Shown here one piece after another: positions 50,156 to 61,560 of a stretch of 64,000 nt of DNA. Each line of letters opens with the position of its first letter. Positions within the stretch are counted from its first letter, which is position 1. Source of the DNA: Sipunculus nudus (taxonomy: Eukaryota > Annelida > Sipuncula > Golfingiida > Sipunculidae); NCBI GenBank assembly GCA_026874595.1, contig CM049317.1, positions 56,554,118 through 56,618,117 of the forward strand, read 5' to 3'. The notes under the pieces were generated by a model, which saw only the letters and a list, made by a program, of their open reading frames with translations, was not told the origin of the DNA and ran no database searches. The position numbers were made by a program, and so were the translations under genes.

Positions 50156-52706
50156 AACACATTGGAGGCAAGTTACTTAACACGGCTACCAGAGGCTTTA
50201 TGCTGCATGTATAATACATGCAACAATCATCAGGCCACATGTATTTGAACCTGCAATCACAGAGACAGCAGTGGGTCGCTAACAATGTAACATGGCAATA
50301 CTAACAACAGATATCGTAACAGATATGGCAGGATGCTCCATAACAGTATTTAGTTTACGGACAATTTATGTATGATTTTGGGGTCAGACTTATTAGCATT
50401 ACATGATAATGCAGATTCCAGATGGTGGCCTTGTGATTGGCCTAAATATTCTGAGTCAATGAGTGGCCTTGACCTAATACATATATATTAATATTTATAT
50501 ATATATTACTTGTTTTGTTTAGAAATGAAACCCTACACAGTGTTTTGCTGATCATTTAGAATGTTTACATGACATCATCCAGTCAGCAACTGTCAAATGT
50601 GATTGCTTTTGCACGTGACCAATGTCCTTGGCTGCTATATGAAGGTTTTAGATGTTGTTGCATAGACTGTTCACCAATTTTTATATTTCTATAATCTTGT
50701 TGACGGTAGATATTTTGTTGTCATCTTGTATATACTAGGTATATACCCCAGGTTTCCCTTGCAACTGTTTAAATTAACTTTCCTGCCGAGAAAGATAAAC
50801 CCAAAAACAGAGGGACGCTGGTTGGTGGAACAGAGATACATGTATACAACATAAAATTTTATAAAATAAGATTCAGATGCCGTTCAAAAAGTATTAACTT
50901 TAATTTCCATGTTAAAAACTGACCACATTAACATTTCCATTTATAATAACGCAAATACGATTATATCTGTTTTTATCACTCTCTGTTTTCGGATATGCGT
51001 ACAGTAACGGGTCATTCAACATTAAATGGGATTTCTATCATTTTCTTGTACATGTTCATCCTTTTAAAAATATAAATTACAGTGTTCAGGTATACAACTA
51101 TACATACGTCACAAACGTGTAATTATCTAGCAAAAATGGGTAAAATGTAATTACTTTCCGCCCATCAAAAATGACAGGTGTCAACGTTTTTTTGACACAT
51201 TTATAATAGTGTAGCGTTCCTATTTAATCCATCCTTTATACACATGCATAAATAACTGTCTCAAAAGGGTAATTATAAATGTTAATGAGAGTGTTTTTGT
51301 GCCAGTTATATATGTAAAAAAAATCATGATTGTGTTGCCGTGGGTTATATACAAATTAAAAAATACCTACATGATAATAAAAGAAATAGAAGAAAGCCTG
51401 ATAAAATGGTGATACCTTTTGAATATCTGAATCTATGTATTTAGATCTGACGTTTCACGTTATGTTTTGGAAAAAATAGGCATTCGGACACTATGTGCAA
51501 TTGAAATTGACCATAAAAATATATATAATAAGCTAATTATGTCAGTCGTATGTTAATATGTAAGATATATTTATATTTACAAATAAAAAAAAATTGTGCT
51601 TGTTAATTTAAAAGTAAATGTATATATATATATATTTATCATTACAGAAGATTACATAATTGATATTCGAAAAAATGAATCCAGTTAATATAACATATAT
51701 GTTATAAGGTGTTTTTAGTTATGAAGAGTGACTCGGTTAATTTGAACATCGGTGTAAAGTAAACTAAAATACTTATGTTTTGTTTGTATGTGTTAATATG
51801 ATTTCATTATGTATTCTGTGTATATTTTTGCATGTTTGTTTTCATATGCTTTGAGTTTGAATAAATATACCACGCAATTGGAGAAATGGACAAATGAAAT
51901 TTTAAAACAAATCCAACTAATTTTAAGAAAATAATTTTATTTCAAGTCAACCATAAATAATACAAATAAACAAACGAAGCTATATAAATATTCTGTATAA
52001 AAAAACTTTCTTTATACACATGCAATATATTATATGTTACTTATGTTTACGCAAATCCCAGTGCGTAATCAATAAATGATATATAAACCTAAGGCCGCAA
52101 AAGGTTATAGTATATCACCCTTTTTACTCCTGAGTATACCTCGGTGAAGACACAGGTGATATATATGGATGGGATATTGAGGGTGCCCTAGCTTTTTGAC
52201 TTTGGAACACCCACCTTGAAGACGGTCCCCTGGGGTGGGCAATAAGAGGGCTAAGACCAGACCTATTATTATAAAAGAAAGAGCCAGGCCGGTTCCACAT
52301 TGACAAACGCTACGCAGAGCGACCCAGGTCAAAGCAAAAACCGTAACGGTCCTACAACGACCATCCATCAAAGGCTGACAAAATCATAAACACAGGCAGA
52401 TCTAAGTCACCGCTGAAGCTCACGGTGACCTGAAGTGACACGGCCCAACCCTGACGGCTTGTCGCGGCCAACCCCCGGAGAGCACTAGACCCCCCAGTAA
52501 TACCAAAGATCCACATGACCTATGACCTAGCACTTGACCCCGACGACACGCGGCCGCTATATCCATTAAAACTGCTGTGAAATGTAGTCCCCTTCTTAAA
52601 TCCGAAAATCCGTTCACAGTGGGATTACAAATACAGTTATAATCATCGCAAACTGGACAATTACTTAATAAATATGCACATATAACATATATACATATAT
52701 ATAATA

Positions 52707-52756
<50 letters not shown>

Positions 52757-54027
52757 CTTATTTCACTTTTGATCAATATTTAATTTTTCTTTTGTATATT
52801 GAATACAATATACTGCTTATAATAGCTTTATGCTTTTATTTTACAGGTTTGTCGTCTGACAAGGCAAGATGTAGAAAATTGGTATTCAGGTCAGAAATGC
52901 CACCGACTGCCAAGACGGACAGACCCATGCAAGCGGAAGATAGAATTTTTATTACCGCTTGTAAGTCGGGAGCTGTAGAGCTAGCGGCTGAAACCTCGGA
53001 CCGGCACCTGTGAGGAGAGACCCCCCAAATCGTGATGATTTTGGCGAACATCTTGGCACACGCGGAAAAGACCCGTTACAAAGACAGACCAGCGGGGAAA
53101 GGGGAGGGGAGCGGTTTTATTAGAACCCCAGCACAGCCGGCTGTTGGACGTATCAGTCGATACTGGACTGTCAGAACGGTTTTGAGGACCTTGGCTCAAA
53201 CGGACAAGAAGCAGTCTGAAATAGACAATCATTTCCGGTGGGGAAATGGACAAGCAGCCACGCGGCGTCAAGGGAATGACATGAAATTGACAAGAAATGG
53301 CACCTCCATGTGGGAAAACTGACTCAACTGAACTTGGACGGGTCTCCGTAAAATTCTGCCTAAATTTCATATATCAGCCTAAGACTCCCTATACATCAAT
53401 AACCACTTTTAGCTAACATGTGTATTTAGATGGATCCTTTGAGGGTTTAGGCTGAAAATTATCACGTCCTTGTATTAACTGTGAGCCTTGCTGTCATAGC
53501 AGGCCTGTCAACGGGTCGGCAAGGCACCATTTATTTACAGATAAATTGATTTAACACAGTCTAATTATAGCATGTAATTAATGAACAGAAATGCTACAAA
53601 CAGCAGATTATAACATGTAATTAATTATTATAATCCTTACAAAAAGGCAAAGGAAATAATGTTGGATTTAACAACTCTACGCTTAATATTCTCACCATAT
53701 CAGTCTTTATATAACAGTTCATTTGAGAAACAAAATCATTTTGTAATTATGGTACACTGAAAGCCCTCAAGATCAATATTCAGACCAATATGAAGCGTAA
53801 ACTTGAAAATAAACTTCATTTTCTGAAACACCCCTGAATAAGCTCACTTATAATCTAAAATCTACTCGTCACGGACATACAGAACTGAACAATTATTTAC
53901 GAAAATTCATTTTATATGTTATCTGGATCATATTAACTGTTATTATGTAATTTTATGTGAATAGTGTACAATAGTGACGTTCATTGTCGGATGTTACTTT
54001 TACATTTCTGTCAAAATGTTTGGACTA

Positions 54028-54097
<70 letters not shown>

Positions 54098-56398
54098 CGT
54101 GTTATAGGTAAACATTTACATGTTGGGAACCAAGGCACAACTACCGTGACTCATTTTTATGCTATTGCATCTCTTTTTAGTATTCAACTTTAACATCATT
54201 TTATGACATTCCTTTTCATGTTATTCTACTTTGTTCAAAGTCAGACGTATGTATATATGTATATTGTATGTTTGTGTCAACACCAAGTTCGTTTGAAGGC
54301 AAGTGATCTATGGATATAAATGCGACCAAGTTACGGTTCACAGGTCCATATTTTTCAAGACGTGAACGTCAAAGCCGGAACCTTGACAAGGTGACAACAG
54401 AGTCACACCTTAGGGGATATACAAAGGCTTACAGGTAAGAAAACGACTTCTAAATCAATTTTCTAAAACACCTAGAGTTCAGTTTCACTACACATGACCG
54501 AAGTTTAATTGCCTTTTTAGTCCCGCATCTGTCATGCCTGGGCCTTAGTGGTACAAAAACAGATACTACATTATATGAGAAAAAATGCTGACGGCTTATA
54601 TACTGTGCAGACCGTCTGTATGCGCTGAAGGGAAAAGGTAAAATGTTCAGCCTGGGACATCTTAGTATTTAAAACCGACTTTTTATAGAGCTTACCTGTC
54701 TTTTATCATTGTCATTATTTCATCATTATTTATTATTACTATTCGTAGTAACATATTTACTTTTTATAAATGATATCAGTTTTAAATGTGTTAAATATTT
54801 CAATATTTATACGTGTTTATATTGGATCTTCACTATAAATCAAAATATTGCATTGGTAACCTTTTCAGAATTAATTTCAATAATTTTTTTATTGAAATCT
54901 AATTGTTTACTTGATACCTACGTTCCTTGATGTGCATTTTCGAAATTTCAACCATTTGGATTTATGACTCAACTTTAAGAATATAAAAGTACCTTTCATA
55001 ATTTGCCTTTATACAGCCTGTCAGGTTAAAGTCATGTGGCTTATGCCACTGAATTTCCAGATAAAACTGGAATTATTAATGACAAATTTAGAAAAACATT
55101 GTACAGTGATCATGTCACAATTGATTATATGTATTTCTTCTTTTACAATACAGTTTAGTTTTTGGCATCACCTTGCAATGTTACAAACTGTGTGATGGGC
55201 AAAACATGAAAGAATCTCTGTATATAGAGGTAGGCTGGTATGATTATAATGGGGTGAATAAATTGAAAATATGACAGACTTCATGAGGGCCTACTGGTAT
55301 CGGCGTCACATTTTCGGCAAAATGCCCTTCCTCCTTTTGTGGAGTGTGAGGGTAATGACATCAGCGCCACCTGGTCCATACCCCTATAACTAATAACATA
55401 TGATGGCAACTGGGGGTCCAAAGAAAGGCCCCAGCTAGTCCAACAATAATTGTGTTAATATAGTTCCTATAGAATCCTTAAATCATTCCTTTCCTAAAAT
55501 TAACAGTTTTAAAGAACTCCCTTAAGTGAACTATTTCTGTAAAATCCATAGTATATTTTTGTCCAAATGGTATGGTTTCAGTATTCTCCTTCTCTCAATG
55601 GAATCTTTATTAAAAAAAAATAGAAATTTGTTAATACTTTCATGTTAGTGTTCAGTCTGACTTGTAATGTAAACCAGTACAGCTGGTACATAGATGTTTG
55701 ACAAATTAAACATCGGATTCCCTTTTTAATAATAATTTAAAAATTATAATTTCATCATTTAATTGATTAATATAATAACACGTACACTTAAACATCAGTA
55801 TAAAATGAAATATGATAAACCAAAAGCTTGAAAAGTATTACTTTTATGTTTTTTTTTAGTTTATTTAAGATTTCTTATTTATTCCATATTTTCAATTGAT
55901 ATGGAATGTGAAAAAGATTTTGTTTTCATTTCCACAAACTTGCGGCAAGTCTAAATCTTCTTCTTAAAAAAGGGTAAATGCTCATAATGTGTTTACTTTA
56001 AACATTAAATCTTTTTATGTGCTAACTGTTAATTATAATCATGCAATTTCCTTATTATCTGTATCTGTACACACAGTACAAAATAAGTTTTGGTAATAAG
56101 ATTGGCCACAGTGGTTATGTTTATTTTCCAAATATGAAAGTCTTCTATATATAAACATACATCACATTTCAATTTGAAATAAAAGAAATATATTCACTTT
56201 TAAGGCTTTAATTGAAATATCATGTTTCAACGTATCGATTTAGTGTATATTTTGTATTTAGCGAATCTACTCACACAGTTACTTTGTATGAACATTTTGA
56301 TAATGTTTTGTTTCAGTCATTAAGTATTTACCAATAACCATAACATAAAGACTGAATATTCGTATTCCAGAAGTGAGCAATGACATGTTTTGGAAAAT

Positions 56399-56437
<39 letters not shown>

Positions 56438-59400
56438 CTGTTTAAAAGACACTATACGTTATTGTTAGTATACTAACTAAAACAAAAAATAATAAAATGC
56501 TTTAAAATCTCAATTAAATTTCACCTGTATGTTATGATAAAGACTTTGTAGCTCATTTGATTACAACTCCAAAAACTAATTAAAATATTTTAACAGTAAC
56601 TTAATAAATTTCAGCGAACATGCAACAATATATATAGCAATTTCTAAATATTTATCGAATATATGGGGCCATGTTATGCCTCCATACTTCTTACAACTGG
56701 TCATATTTTGACACTTTATTAGCGTTTGTTTCTAACAGAAAACATATTCATGTATTTTAAAGTTAATGTATTATTCAGAAGTGGTGTGTTATAAATTTTT
56801 ATCTAAGCCGTGTTTTAATAAAATCAATATTGTTCATTTCTCACAAATCGGCCAAGTTCTTGCCCCCAACGGCCTTGACCTTTCGGCGCGTTGGCCTCAT
56901 CCGTCACGTGAGGCAGATAGCGTAAACTCGCTGGCTCCGCGTTTGACAGCTGTGCCTGATGGGGCCGGCCACATCAAAGACCAATTGAAACAGCCCCGCC
57001 CCAAACCCGGCGCCGCAGCCAACATAACGTGCATTACTGATTCTAATCAACTTGTCCAATATATATAAGTTTTGATATTTCCGTAACATTCAATACGTCC
57101 TGAAATGTCTTTCTTAACATACATATCACACAATGTTTGATATATTAAAGTGAAAACTAGTAAAAAAATCATTTACACAAAAAATTGAAAAAAAACAATA
57201 CTGATTGGTATACCATCATATGACAGGTACATGACGTCATCATATGACCCCTGTATATAATTATTTTGGGCTGCTTGTACATTAAGGTACTGATATTAAT
57301 TCACTTATCAACATGTGTATATTCATTTTCCTAAACAATTATTTTGTTGTAAGCCTGTATTATTTTTTAAATAATCCGCATTAAAAATAACAATGATTAA
57401 TTATCTCCAGCTTCAACACTGAATGGACGTCTGATACATTAATTATTCTTATATTTTCATTATATGATGAATAATATTTATTAGAAGTTGGACCATACAT
57501 ACTGAGTAAAAATGAAATGTTTCTTTTTATTTTCATAGAAATTGCTGTCCAGATCGAATAAATTTCTTATTTTCAACATAGATATTTGAAATATTACCTG
57601 TTATAGTTTAGATAATAATATTTATAATATTTAAATAATTTAAAATAATTCTTACTTGTCTTGTTTCGAAAACATGAAGTTTATTTCTCTTTAACTGTTT
57701 AAGATTTATACATGGTCTGTGTATCAAGATTTAAGAAGGATTAACATAAATAAAGAAAAAAACACACAAACATTATATATATATTTATTTATATTCATTT
57801 CCTAAAAATCCTAGATTTAGGATATTTGTAAGAGAGTGGTTTATGTATATTAATGAACACTACGGGTTAAGTTTCTATATGTAAGCAGAAACCAATTGAA
57901 TTAATCACCGTATTGGGATCCCTCTTTATATTAAATATTTCAAGGTATGATTATTTGCCTGTCGGCAATCTTTAATATTAGAATATGCGTACATTTATGC
58001 ATGTGGAATCCTGACAAAATTGTTTAAGTACTCAGGGGGAAAAGTGGTGTATGGTATAAAGATATACACATATTAATATCAATATAATAATTTTAAAAAG
58101 AAGAATCAGAATAGTATTAACCTATTTCATAAATTGCATAAATTTCACAAAAAAGTACAAATATATTATTCAATTATAGGAGTGAAAAATAAAGAAATAA
58201 ATACATTTAGTTGCATTTTCTCTTAAATTAATCAAAATTGAAAAATGCTACAGGATGAACTTGAGATAAAATATAACGAACAAAAAAATTACCACCTTTA
58301 AACTATATCGTGATTTTTTTTTTGTGTCAGGCATACCATAAGTTTTAAATACAATTAAAGTCAGCATGTATTTGACAAGGTTGTATATTTTTATTGGGAA
58401 AAAGCTTGTCTGAATAAATGAATATATCAATTCTTTAAAAAAATACAACATTGCGAACTCGGATGTTTGGTTGAATTTAAAATTTGGGCTTGATTATTAG
58501 ACGACTAATAATTAAAGATATTGAAATAATGCAATTTTAAATATTTCTTTTAATTAATTACTGAAACACTTTTATTTGCTGGAAACTTGCTTTGGCAAAG
58601 TTTATTCAAATTTATTAAACAAATCTTCAATGTATAACGCATTATTTATATATAATATATATTCTACACAATTGATTAGAAGTCTAATAATAGAGTTAAT
58701 CTTCAGTAATTTAATTTTGATATAAACGAAAGGAATACACTTAAAAGGATAAAGTAAGGCATTATAGTGCAGAGCAATTACATCTCGGTAATAGCATTTG
58801 TGTAATACTTATATATCTTTATTGTCAATTTGATCCAATTAAGCTCTTTTATATACTGAAAGTGGATCATAAATTGCCTATTTCCTGCAGGTGATTATAA
58901 TACATTTATATAACATACATGATATATGACATCGAAAACAACTTAGCCCAGATGTTTATCTATTACATATTTTCTCTTTACTTATTTCACAGGCGGTTAA
59001 ATATAATAAATTTGTAGTGAAAGATGCATTTTCCTGCTTACACCTGGGGCTTAGGTAAGGTTTACTAAGTGTTTGGCTGGTTAATAATAAACATGAACAC
59101 CACTAGCGTACAAAATACCCCAGTCATATGTCTCCTGACCGCTGACCTCATGAAATATGCACATACTTTGCTGAAAATCGAACTAATATGAGACACTTCA
59201 CAGCCCAGAAGCCCAATGAGAACAACTTTAATCTGGCAGTCAGAAATCTTTAATTTTGGCTAGATTTTCTTAGGTCAAACAAATTAAATATATAATTTCA
59301 ATTCCAAAGGTTTCCATTGACCTTACGCTATCTCTGTAGTGACTGTTGAAATCTGGTTAAGTTACAATGAAAACTGAACACTATACATTTTTAACGTAAA

Positions 59401-61220
59401 TATAAAGAGTGTTAGAATTTGTGGAAAATCTAAAATAAATTTGAGCAGTACAAATATAAAAAGAGATTATACTGAAACGGATGGTTAAGCTGATGTATTT
59501 ATATGAAATTTTTATCACCACTGCATTACACCTTGATTCGTTTTGTAACAAAATATTACCAATAATAGATCAAATACGAATGCAAATGCAGCATTACTAA
59601 CTGCGCCTTCGCAAATATAAAGGCAATGCGTCATTTGCAAATGTCAGCATTTACTAAAGCCTGAATGCAACCCTTCATTGTCGTAATATATGCCCTGTTT
59701 ATCCGTAGTTTATATTAAATAAAACTTTATCCACTATCACATTTATTTTACACAAAGCTAATTACATTAACATACCATATTCGGTTTAGTAGTTTAGAGG
59801 GAGTCTAACCTTTATCTGCAAATGTGCTTTTATGAAATTGATGATTTATCGTTTTCCTTTATAATCGATTTTTATTTCGTATTTCCATGTGATTAATCAT
59901 AAATGATTATTTACGCCCACGGAAAGAAATCATATATTTGGAACGAATACATTTGTCAGAAACCCAAGGAAGGCTGGACAAATAGAAGCGATACCTTGAG
60001 AGACGTCTGTTCAGGAGTATTTATTGTTCTCAATACTATAACAACATGATATATCGAACCATCACGTGATAACGGACGCCGATACCTGTCACCGATTGTT
60101 TTGTGTCGGCCTAATTACGAAATACGAAAGTGTGTCAGCACTGCAAGATTTGCGACAGGTCCTTCAAGTTTGATAGATAAATAACCAGAACAGTTACACG
60201 GAAACATCGATTAATGATCGATCACAGGTTTAATGATCGATCTTTAATATTTTTTCTGCCATCCTAACCACGCCACCGTGTGCACGAAGTCAAAACTATG
60301 CTGCATTGTACTATAAGGTAATTTGCATGGAAGTTTGTCAATTATTTTTGTTGCTATTGGAAAAATCTTGATCTTTTCTTTATTTAAAAGAAGCATGGTA
60401 CCATGAAAACGGTACTATTCGGCGGGAGGGGGGGGGGGGGGAGGGAGGGGGTTAATTACTGGAGTTAACCAATGCAGCCAGAAGACAAAGTTGGAGTTGG
60501 CATGTATGTTCTTGTGTGGAGTTAGTGCTGGAGTTTTCTGTATTTGTTACCACCTAATCAATCGTCCCTGTGATAACAGAAAGTAACGATAGTATAAGTT
60601 TGACTTAATTATACACATTCTGTACTGATAATGAAGGTAACATGTGACGTTTGCATACATTTGCTGATAATCCAAATAATATGTAAGGTTTGCATTCATT
60701 AAAATGATAAAATTAGTTTCGGAGCTTTATCTGCGTTTACTGGTAAGGAGGTTAAAGTCTTACCTGTGTTTGCTGTTGGTTGCTGTGGTTTCTGTTTGCT
60801 GTTTTGTCGACTCTCCTTCATCCATGGGAAGAGATCTTGTGTTTTAGTTTCTGGGCCCCCAGGGTAGCAGTGACCGGGAGGCGCAGCAGCGGGGGAGGGG
60901 GGCGCCACAGGTAGCCTTATACCCCCGGGCCCTTCAAGTTCCTGCATACATGAGGGGTTGTACATCTGATGGTAATCCCCTGGGGTGCAAGCCCCGCCCG
61001 GCCCCATGGGGACTGGTCCCTGCATGAGACAAGATGGTCGAAAGTCACCGCCCGGCCCTGGGGCGGCGGGCCCCATGCCGTAACCCCCACCGCCGGGCTC
61101 GTACCCATATCCTCCGGTAGTATAGTAACCCTGGTGGTACGCTTGTACTGGTTCGTAGTAGGCTTTCTGCATGTTGTGTTGTGATGAGGAATTTATTTCG
61201 CTGTGACAAGGTCTTGACAT
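48907..61220 (-). CDS. Hox3: Hox3 homeobox transcription factor (two coding exons)
   Basis: The coding sequence joins 61220-60764 and 49637-48907, giving 395 residues from the first ATG or 379 from the internal ATG at 61172. The product should be a nuclear DNA-binding protein that patterns the anterior body axis, as Hox3/PG3 proteins do. Seen in order: MQKAYY near residue 17, matching the usual Hox3 start; a Gly/Tyr/Pro-rich low-complexity stretch (residues 30-125); hexapeptide FPWM (131-134) followed by [10 protein letters not shown], the PBX/Exd contact; a homeodomain (164-223) with W48, F49, Q50, N51 and the Hox3-typical arm [11 protein letters not shown]; then a Ser/Pro/Met-rich tail ending PKLTHL. 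Length is close to vertebrate Hox3 proteins. The split codon (G|GT) restores one frame across the intron. HD, hexapeptide and C-terminus all agree with Hox3 rather than Hox2 or Hox4. No frameshift or missing key residue is visible. Confidence 0.96.
50105..50150. repeat. (TA)n microsatellite in Hox3 intron
   Basis: TA units with one CATA interruption, followed by ACACA. Confidence 0.95.
52100..52640. promoter_or_regulatory. Intronic GC-rich island with nuclear-receptor sites
   Basis: TGACCTATGACCT (52516-52528) is a DR1 arrangement, with a further TGACCC at 52535-52540. CACGGTGACCTGAAGTGACA lies at about 52419-52438. The block is GC-rich and free of simple repeats, in contrast to the AT-rich intron. 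No protein domain is visible in its frames. Enhancer function is inferred. Confidence 0.35.
52714..52753. repeat. (TA)n microsatellite in Hox3 intron
   Basis: Preceded by GTGTGTG. Confidence 0.95.
52860..53335. promoter_or_regulatory. Intronic GC-rich island, candidate enhancer
   Basis: About 475 bases of unique balanced sequence, open in more than one frame on both strands (53032-53322 plus, 52981-53370 minus), with no recognisable domain. GACAATCATTTCC (53224-53236) has a PBX-like core. An unrecognised exon cannot be excluded, but no convincing splice pair was found. Confidence 0.3.
54030..54096. repeat. (AC)n-(TA)n microsatellite in Hox3 intron
   Basis: ACACAC followed by about 25 TA units. 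Confidence 0.95.
55290..55425. promoter_or_regulatory. Intronic block with CTCF-like site
   Basis: AGCGCCACCTGGTCC (55363-55377) is a close match to the CTCF core in its reverse form. It lies in a GC-richer block of about 130 bases. Confidence 0.3.
56403..56436. repeat. (TA)n microsatellite in Hox3 intron
   Basis: About 17 units. Confidence 0.95.
56850..57060. promoter_or_regulatory. Intronic GC-rich island, candidate enhancer
   Basis: A sharp GC-rich island (about 210 bases) in AT-rich intron. It contains CTTGACCTTTCGG, CACGTG (56905-56910), GTTTGACAGCTGTG (MEIS core with E-box), ACATCAAAG (56971-56979, TCF-like) and CCAATTG. Frames across it show no known domain. Confidence 0.4.
59940..60300. 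promoter_or_regulatory. Intronic block with duplicated Hox/Exd-like site
   Basis: TTAATGATCGATC occurs twice, at 60211-60223 and 60230-60242, 19 bases apart. TGATCGAT fits the Exd/PBX-Hox pattern TGATNNAT. ATCACGTGAT (60061-60070) is a palindromic E-box, and CTAATTACG lies at 60111-60119. It sits about 0.5 kb inside the intron from exon 1, a common position for autoregulatory elements. Confidence 0.4.
60420..60450. repeat. G-rich tract
   Basis: GGCGGGAGG followed by a G14-type run and GAGGGAGGGGG, with G-quadruplex potential. Confidence 0.85.
60764..61220 (-). CDS. Hox3: Hox3 coding exon 1 (N-terminus and hexapeptide)
   Basis: The exon is 457 nt, ends in phase 1, and has donor CAG|GTAAGA with GT at 60763-60762. 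It encodes residues 1-152 plus the first base of codon 153. Two starts are possible: ATG at 61220 (G at -3) and ATG at 61172 (A at -3, followed by [13 protein letters not shown]). The second aligns with the MQKATYY start of known Hox3 proteins and is in my view the likelier initiator. An in-frame TAA upstream (near 61242) limits the frame to these two. The middle is Gly/Pro/Tyr-rich, and FPWM lies at 60821-60832. The 60699-60763 continuation of the frame beyond the donor is intronic read-through. Confidence 0.93.
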
Positions 61221-61309
61221 ACCCCGGTCATTAACCTGGCTTAATAGGGGTCATGTGACGCCTGGCTGACCAATCAGATGGACAAATGGACGTCTCCTAT
61301 TGTTCTTTC
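61221..61309 (-). other. Hox3 5' UTR segment with upstream splice acceptor
   Basis: Reading the minus strand, a pyrimidine-rich tract (61312-61330) ends in TTTTTCAG|GAAAG, with the AG at 61311-61310. That is a strong acceptor 89 bases before the first ATG. It suggests that a noncoding first exon lies further upstream and that 61309-61221 is 5' UTR. The tract could instead be part of an unspliced leader or promoter. A reverse CCAAT (plus-strand CCAATCAG, 61270-61277) sits within this stretch. Confidence 0.45.
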
Positions 61310-61319
61310 CTGAAAAAGA

Positions 61320-61560
61320 AAAAGAAATGATTAACCGGAGATCAAAGCGCTAACGACGCCTATCATTTTGTCATAGAAATAAATCACTACCATCCTTCTG
61401 TAGTGGACGCGAGCGGACAGTCAAAAAGGTGCGCAGTTTGCTATAATTGACAGCGGGGTGGCCAGGTGCGCGTTACGTCACATCAATAGACATGCAGGTA
61501 TTGCATGCGCGCTTTGTAACACGCCGACTTCCTTACTCGCTCTTGAGCTGTTTTTATTCA
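61320..61560 (-). promoter_or_regulatory. Hox3 upstream flank, candidate proximal promoter/enhancer
   Basis: This is a GC-richer, repeat-free block directly upstream of the acceptor. Visible sites on the plus strand are AGATCAAAG (61339-61347, TCF/LEF-like), TTGACAG (61447-61453, MEIS/PREP-like), TTACGTCA (61473-61480, CRE-like) followed by CATCAAT, and GCATGCGCGC (NRF1-like, near 61503). No TATA box can be placed confidently. Regulatory function is inferred from position and site content only. Confidence 0.4.

Larger units (their letters stand above)
49638..60763 (-). other. Hox3 intron, 11.1 kb
   Basis: This is a phase-1 GT-AG intron between hexapeptide and homeodomain, the position common to Hox genes. 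It is mostly AT-rich, with (TA)n arrays at 50105-50150, 52714-52753, 54047-54096 and 56403-56436. It contains GC-richer islands listed separately as candidate enhancers. The rest (50.3-52.0, 53.5-55.2, 55.5-56.8, 57.1-59.9 kb) is simple AT-rich sequence in which I see no gene or repeat of note. No nested coding exon is recognisable. Confidence 0.9.

Noticed and set aside
60917-61184. Alternative frames over Hox3 exon 1
   Set aside because: GC-rich Gly/Pro coding sequence keeps other frames open; the Hox3 frame carries the hexapeptide and splices in phase.
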